Positions 8,554-12,227 of a stretch of DNA of 12,227 bases are shown in pieces. Location of the stretch: the NCBI GenBank assembly GCA_015680635.1, contig JAABOA010000698.1:1-12227 (forward strand), given 5' to 3'. This DNA is from Lunasporangiospora selenospora. Taxonomy: Eukaryota; Mortierellomycota; Mortierellomycetes; Mortierellales; Mortierellaceae. Every line of letters starts with the position of its first letter. Positions within the stretch are counted from its first letter, which is position 1. The notes beneath the pieces were generated by a model. It worked only from the letters and a program-made list of their open reading frames with translations. It made no database searches and was not told where the DNA came from. The position numbers and the translations under genes are program-made.

Positions 8554-9397
8554 TTTGTATAAGTTTGAGTAGCTGAATGAATATATTGAAAGTTGGAGCT
8601 CATTAAAATGTCAATCGGAAGAAAGTGTACTGCACCTGATCAACCTTTGAGAGACACGAACTCAAGGGTCAGACCCACATTTTCAATAAAAGGTAATGCT
8701 TTATAAATATGCGTGCTCCTTCGACCAACTAAAGCGCAATTTATACCCCGTTCTGCAGGGTCTCTCCTGGAATCCACCTGGATGAAGAAAAAATCGAAAT
8801 TGGCTCCAGTATCCGGTCAGTGTTTTTGGTGGAAGGACTGACTCTAAAGGGTCTTAATTGCCTTTGAAACGGTGGCAAAAAGATTATATACCCTATAATT
8901 ACAATTACTACTGCTGAGTGAGCATTTGTGAGACCTACTTGAGTATCTACACTTGAGTAACGGGATCTCTTGACAGCAAATATGTATATTCTGGAGATAT
9001 GATACTCTTTAGTAATGCCTGCTGTGTAATGCTGCCGATGTTCCTTTCTCATTTTTCCTCCTATTCGTCATGCGGTAGATGACTCAAATACCCTTTGACC
9101 ATCTTCAACGGACTGGTGAAAGAGATAGGCGGATTCTATGGCCTCCAGGCGACTAGCCGTCTTCAGGACATTCTCTTTGTTAGATAAAAGTTTATCCAAG
9201 TTTTACACTGAGGGATGCCTCCCCTGCACGTCTCCACCCATGTTAAAAGTAGCCAAAATGATCGCGCATACCGACGCCCTGACTAGGAGTCCCCACGCGT
9301 TCTGTAATGGCAACCTAGCCAACTTTCAAGCCACCGGCTAGTTGAATTTGAACAGACCAAGTTAGATAGCCTTCTATCGACTTCTCCAGGCAAGAAA

Positions 9398-9418
9398 CTT
9401 GAAGGATTTTCCTTCAAG
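9398..9418. repeat. Perfect 9-bp hairpin with a TTT loop
   Basis: CTTGAAGGA and TCCTTCAAG flank three T residues, so either strand can fold into a tight hairpin. It is about 590 bp upstream of ISD11 in the gene-poor region. There is no U tract or neighbouring gene end that would make it a terminator. Confidence 0.5.
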
Positions 9419-9877
9419 CTGTGCGGAGAGGCAAAGAGGGAGATTGTTAAGGTGGCGACGAAGGGCCAAGACCGCGACTCTACTACAAATAATAGGGAAA
9501 ATATCCAGATTTCTTCACGAGCAAAATTTAATGTGCACGACTGTGACTCGGCGTTGAATCTCAGGATGATATGGTAACCTTACCCTAGATACTGTTCGTG
9601 CCCATGGTGGGACGTATATGCACACCTGTTGTGAGGTCAGACATGGAAGGCGGGAAAAGTTGTTGCTTGAGACAACCCCCAGGTCACCAGTACGTAGACT
9701 ACTCTACCTGAAAACATACTGCGTTGCCACACATATATGATAGCTGCTGCAAACAAGTGTAATGTCGCCCAAGGGTACCTGATGAATCAGGCAAAATTAC
9801 TCTGCTGTGGAGGATGAGTGGTATCTCAAGAAGGCAATTTTGACACTGGCAAAGAGGACCCTCCCACTATACTAATG

Positions 9878-9882
9878 TATAT
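9878..9882 (+). promoter_or_regulatory. Possible TATA element of ISD11
   Basis: TATAT within an AT-rich segment (about 9868-9890) lies 127 bp upstream of the ISD11 ATG. If it works as a TATA box, transcription would begin near 9910 and the leader would contain the whole 9927-9990 inverted repeat. The match is short and other start sites are possible. Confidence 0.3.
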
Positions 9883-9926
9883 GCGATAATTGTCTCTACT
9901 GAGACGTAATTTAGAGGGAAAAAAAA

Positions 9927-9990
9927 GTGGAGAGAATGAAGGAGACAAGCTTCGCAGTTGCCCTCACCATCCATCCTTCATTCTCTCCAC
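9927..9990 (+). promoter_or_regulatory. Perfect 17-bp inverted repeat in the ISD11 leader
   Basis: GTGGAGAGAATGAAGGA (9927-9943) is exactly complementary to 9974-9990, with a 30-nt spacer. In RNA this is a 17-bp stem with no mismatch, ending 18 nt before the ISD11 start codon. The left arm contains an ATG (9936-9938) that opens a frame of about 56 codons overlapping the ISD11 start in a different frame. Folding would bury that upstream AUG in the stem. Whether the left arm is transcribed depends on the start site, which the sequence does not fix. Confidence 0.65.
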
Positions 9991-10008
9991 CTCTTCGACA
10001 GCACGATC

Positions 10009-10302
10009 ATGTCTTCGCCAGCAGCTACCCGGTCCCAGGTCCTCGGCCTTTACCGCTCTCTTCTCCACCACTCTTCCAAGTTTGCGGCCTACAACTTCCG
10101 TGACTATGCCGTTCGCCGTACCCGGGATGCCTTCCATGCCGCTAAAAACGAGACTGATCCCGCCAAAATCGAGGCGCTCATTACCAAGGGCAAGGAACAG
10201 CTTGAAGTTGTCAGACGCCAATCCTTGATCTCGCAGCTCTATGGAGGAGAGAAGCTCATTGTTGAGAACCCCAAGAACCAAAAGATTCTCAGGAAGCACT
10301 AA
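10009..10302 (+). CDS. ISD11: LYR-motif protein ISD11/LYRM4, Fe-S cluster assembly
   Basis: An intronless 97-aa frame starts at ATG 10009-10011 and ends at TAA 10300-10302. ISD11 is a small helical protein of the mitochondrial matrix that, with acyl-carrier protein, stabilises the cysteine desulfurase Nfs1, which supplies sulfur for Fe-S clusters on the Isu scaffold. Visible signatures are the L14-Y15-R16 motif in helix 1, the N29-F-R31-D-Y33 block, R36-R37 and a basic C-terminus (Q-K-I-L-R-K-H). Length matches the family (about 90-100 aa). In-frame sequence upstream lacks an ATG, so 10009 is the first possible start in this frame. The leader carries a 17-bp inverted repeat and an overlapping upstream ATG. 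The gene converges with the five-exon minus-strand gene at 10838-11692. Confidence 0.95.
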   Translation: MSSPAATRSQVLGLYRSLLHHSSKFAAYNFRDYAVRRTRDAFHAAKNETDPAKIEALITKGKEQLEVVRRQSLISQLYGGEKLIVENPKNQKILRKH

Positions 10303-10837
10303 ACCCCTCCCCCTCCCGCCTCACCAGCTTCTCGTTTCCTCAGGTCTCTGTTGGGACACGACGCGGGGAGTTTATTCCCTTACGACCCCAGTCTCCTCGT
10401 CTTGACAGATTCTTCCGAGTCCTTCCCTGGAAAACTATATTGCGAGGGAAGTCAGGTAAACAAACAGCTCACCCTCCTGAATGGCAAGGACTCGACATAT
10501 GCTCTCCCTCTCACTCCTAAACATCCCAGCATCCAAATAGGCCCAATAAGCATAGCCGACTTGGGTGCTTTCCCTGATCCAACCCTCCACACTCCCATTG
10601 TATTCTAGCGCTATCCAAACTTATGTATTTCGTAAAATGTGGATCATATATAACTTATTACTTAGGGAGTTTGGAGGATAGTGGGTGTGGAAGTGTAGAC
10701 TAGGGATGATGGTAAAGGGGTAGGGGTGATGGACTTATGGGAAATACAAAAAAAGCGTGTGTGCATCTGTCTCTCGCAAACTATACAGCGTTAACAACAA
10801 TCTGTTTTTAGAAAAGAGTCGACGAGAACTGAAGAAA
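10303..10837. other. Convergent intergenic region, 3' UTRs of ISD11 and the five-exon gene
   Basis: Two genes end toward each other across 535 bp. The plus strand begins C/T-rich, then holds an 85-codon open frame (10351-10608) that has no ATG near a promoter and no known domain. The part at about 10660-10735 is G-rich with repeated GGG and TGATGG patterns. No canonical AATAAA is seen for either gene; AATAAG at about 10542 is the nearest plus-strand variant. Confidence 0.5.
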
Positions 10838-11692
10838 TCATGACTGGTTCGAGAAACTTGATTCTTGAGATGGTATATGGTACTGTGGTTGGGGTGGGAT
10901 CGGCTGGAAGTAGCTGGACATGGCCACGATTGTCGGGAAGGGAGTCTGACCTGCCGGGCCCTGTGTTGAAAGAAGGATAGAGATGAAATAGAAAGCAATG
11001 CTCAGTTCACCTGAAAAAGAAGAAAACTATTGCACATTAGGAAAAGGATGGTCTGATTGGATCTCTTACCTTGTTATAGATATACGAGACACCGTCATGC
11101 TCTCGGTAGGCAAGTGTTGGCTCCATGGGTAAACTCGCTGTTCCTTAAGCATTCAAAGCACAAGGAACTTTGATAAGTATGCGCAGTCAGGAGATAAGAG
11201 AAAGAGGGGGGGGGGGTCGTAGGATGAAGAGGAGTTTACCTTGGCACATGGATCGACCTGTTTTGGTGGTATTGCCGGATGGGATCGGTTGAACATCCAT
11301 CATTGACTGGTCCTCCCATGAAATCGGAAGGATTCTTTTGCTATTCATTATTTAGGGAGTGATAGATCCAAGAATAGAAGATAATTGAGGCATCAGCATA
11401 ATTGTGTGTAAACTCTGTGATCGACCATATTAAGAAAGGTTTCAGAATTCCTACCTTGGTAAGCAAAGCTTAGACGGCCGATTACGTCTTGGTGGGGACA
11501 TTGGGGATTCTTCTGTCTCTAATGATTGTGGTGTCGCAAAAGCTGTACCGTCAGAAAACTGGAAAGCTCATATGATGGAGTAAACCTCCATGTCGCTTCC
11601 AACCTTATTGAGCACAAGTCATGCTTCTTTTGCATACCCCGCTGGATCCAGCGCTCGCTGGGTCTGTGAAAGGTTTCGCGGCTTCCGAGCAT
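10838..11692 (-). CDS. Unrecognised five-exon protein, 154 aa
   Basis: I do not recognise this protein. Exons 11692-11638, 11566-11455, 11340-11240, 11143-11070 and 10960-10838 join with every phase matching (1, 2, 1, 0) and end at TGA 10838-10840. Donors are GTATGC, GTAGGA, GTAAAC and GTAAGA; the last intron has a CTAAT branch site and a CAACACAG acceptor. The N-terminal half is Ser/Pro/Arg-rich (P-M-S-P-P-R-R-N-R). The middle holds K-R-I-L-P-I-S-W-E-D and T-T-K-T-G-R-S-M-C-Q. Exon 4 gives L-A-Y-R-E-H-D-G-V-S-Y-I-Y-N-K. The tail is Pro/Gln-rich (Y-F-Q-P-I-P-P-Q-P-Q). No signal peptide or membrane segment is seen. Exons 2-5 are the firmer part. The first intron ends in the unusual acceptor ATGAG, so translation might instead start at the internal ATG 11499-11501. 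The ATG at 11692 is the first after a TATA box. Confidence 0.6.
11206..11216. repeat. G11 homopolymer inside intron 3 of the unrecognised gene
   Basis: Eleven G residues on the plus strand form a C11 tract in the pre-mRNA of the minus-strand gene, within intron 3 (11144-11239). Such runs are prone to length errors in sequencing and to slippage in vivo. Being intronic it does not affect the frame. Confidence 0.9.
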
Positions 11693-11852
11693 TTTGATCA
11701 GATAATTGGCCTGGTTGAGTAGTAGATGAACAATGCGACTGTTGTAGAGAGTCGCGTGGAAGAGAGTAAAGGAAAGCTTTGGAGTGTGCGAAGGCTTCTT
11801 GAGGGGATGGCAATGTTGAGGGAGAAGAGGGGGATTAAGAGGTTTGCGTCCA

Positions 11853-11858
11853 TTTATA
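11853..11858 (-). promoter_or_regulatory. TATAAA box of the unrecognised five-exon gene
   Basis: On the minus strand CTGTATAAATGG is a full TATAAA match, 161 nt upstream of the proposed ATG (11690-11692). Starting about 30 nt downstream of it, the transcript's first ATG is that one, in an A-rich context (TCAAAATG). The leader of about 130 nt is pyrimidine-rich. This supports the gene model independently of the coding evidence. Confidence 0.5.
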
Positions 11859-11974
11859 CAGTGCTCCCACAGGGGGCGGAGGCGCGAGAAAGGAGTAAGA
11901 TGCCAACCTGTTCAACCCTCCCTTCTCCCTTCTCCTCTTCCTTGTTCTCTCTGACTCTCCCCTCCTCCCTTCTG

Positions 11975-11985
11975 CCCCCCCCCCC
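11975..11985. repeat. C11 homopolymer
   Basis: Eleven C residues lie in the pyrimidine-rich stretch upstream of the minus-strand gene's TATA box. It is the complement in kind of the G11 run at 11206-11216. Confidence 0.9.
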
Positions 11986-12083
11986 TGTCCCCTCGGTACT
12001 CTTCGGCGCTCTTCGGCATTAAGGCAAAGGAGAGCAAGAGTTGACTGTGCACATTCTATTTCCCCCGGACATCGACCCTCTCT

Positions 12084-12109
12084 CTCTCCTTTAGTGGACC
12101 AAAGGAGAG
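12084..12109. repeat. Inverted repeat CTCTCCTTT / AAAGGAGAG
   Basis: Nine-bp perfect arms (12084-12092 and 12101-12109) are separated by eight bases. A third copy of AAAGGAGAG lies at 12026-12034. The arrangement could be a dimeric protein-binding site some 230-255 bp upstream of the TATA box, but pyrimidine/purine bias makes chance matches more likely here. Confidence 0.35.
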
Positions 12110-12227
12110 GCCCAGATGTTATGCAACGTTGCCTAGGGCAATCAAGGATCGGCCAATGTGGTCCTGACCTTTTTTGGTGCACTGCTACATGGAAACTGGG
12201 GGTGGGAAACGAAGGAAAGAAAGGAGG

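Larger units (their letters stand above)
7719..10008. other. 2.3-kb region with no supportable gene
   Basis: This gap lies between the divergent starts of eIF3g (minus) and ISD11 (plus), so it must contain both promoters. Open frames up to about 100 codons exist on both strands (for example 8741-9052 minus and 9138-9341 plus), but none has a recognisable domain, consistent splice structure or clear coding bias. I looked for tRNA B-boxes, spliceosomal RNA and 5S signatures and saw none. What can be described: a GGAACT-type short tandem (7852-7867), an inverted repeat at 8126-8199, the (GT)13 at 8528-8553, TATAAA at 8702-8707 (plus), a 9-bp hairpin at 9398-9418 and CCTGATgaATCAGG at 9778-9791. 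Confidence 0.5.
11693..12227. other. Upstream region of the unrecognised gene
   Basis: No gene is supported here. The minus strand carries the leader and TATA box of the 10838-11692 gene. Further out the plus strand is C/T-rich (about 11915-11997) with a C11 run at 11975-11985, a short tandem CTTCGGCGCT / CTTCGGCAT (12001-12019), and the motif AAAGGAGAG present three times (12026-12034 and 12101-12109 plus, 12084-12092 minus). The last two copies form an inverted repeat. Confidence 0.5.

Noticed and set aside
8741-9052. 103-codon open frame on the minus strand
   Set aside because: No recognisable domain, odd residue composition (Ile/Arg-rich), no promoter or splice context; such lengths occur by chance at this base composition.
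9138-9341. 67-codon plus-strand frame starting with ATG
   Set aside because: No domain, no promoter and no orthologue that I recognise; not distinguishable from chance.
9778-9791. CTGATGA resembling a hammerhead ribozyme core or snoRNA C box
   Set aside because: No matching GAAA core with flanking stems and no D box with terminal stem were found; it is better described as a short palindrome.
10351-10380. TTTATT reading as AATAAA on the minus strand
   Set aside because: It lies more than 450 nt beyond the stop codon of the unrecognised minus-strand gene and close to the ISD11 coding region, too far to assign as its poly(A) signal.
10351-10608. 85-codon frame downstream of ISD11
   Set aside because: It lies where the ISD11 3' UTR must be, lacks a supported start and has no known domain.

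Overview
The window is eukaryotic nuclear DNA, most likely from a filamentous early-diverging fungus. Genes are split by short GT-AG introns (mostly 70-165 nt) with CTAAC/CTAAT-type branch sites, UTRs carry long pyrimidine or purine tracts, and neighbouring genes have unrelated functions. A Mortierella-like (Mortierellomycota) source fits the overall style, but that placement is an inference and no marker here proves it. Position 1 starts in an A19 run inside an intron, so the left edge may be a contig end.

Layout, left to right. (1) 78-542, minus: 5' part of a secreted ML-domain (NPC2-like lipid-binding) protein, cut by the window edge. (2) 1259-2758, minus: single-exon 499-aa protein with an N-terminal Myb/SANT-like domain, a Ser/Thr/Asn-rich linker, an acidic stretch and a C-terminal coiled coil. 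(3) 2759-3491: divergent promoter region with a CACACGTGTG palindrome. (4) 3492-5683, plus: five-exon RNA exonuclease of the CCR4/Nocturnin/Angel (Ngl2-like) family, 600 aa, with a roughly 200-aa insert in the catalytic domain that carries three copies of a proline-rich repeat. (5) 5920-7718, minus: six-exon eIF3 subunit g (TIF35), convergent with gene 4; its last coding exon appears to be only 13 nt. (6) 7719-10008: 2.3 kb with no supportable gene, holding a (GT)13 microsatellite and small inverted repeats. (7) 10009-10302, plus: intronless ISD11/LYRM4, the Fe-S assembly partner of the Nfs1 desulfurase, preceded by a perfect 17-bp inverted repeat that hides an upstream AUG. (8) 10838-11692, minus: a five-exon, 154-aa unrecognised protein with a good TATA box, rebuilt from splice signals and phase. 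(9) 11693-12227: its upstream region.

The genes do not form a pathway. Three are housekeeping (translation initiation, RNA 3'-end processing, mitochondrial Fe-S assembly), one is a probable secreted lipid-binding protein and one a probable DNA-binding regulator. I see no mobile element, CRISPR, tRNA or rRNA. The observations most worth following are the ISD11 leader hairpin with its enclosed overlapping uORF, the repeat-bearing insert in the exonuclease, the stop codon embedded in the last eIF3g splice donor, and the unrecognised small gene at the right.
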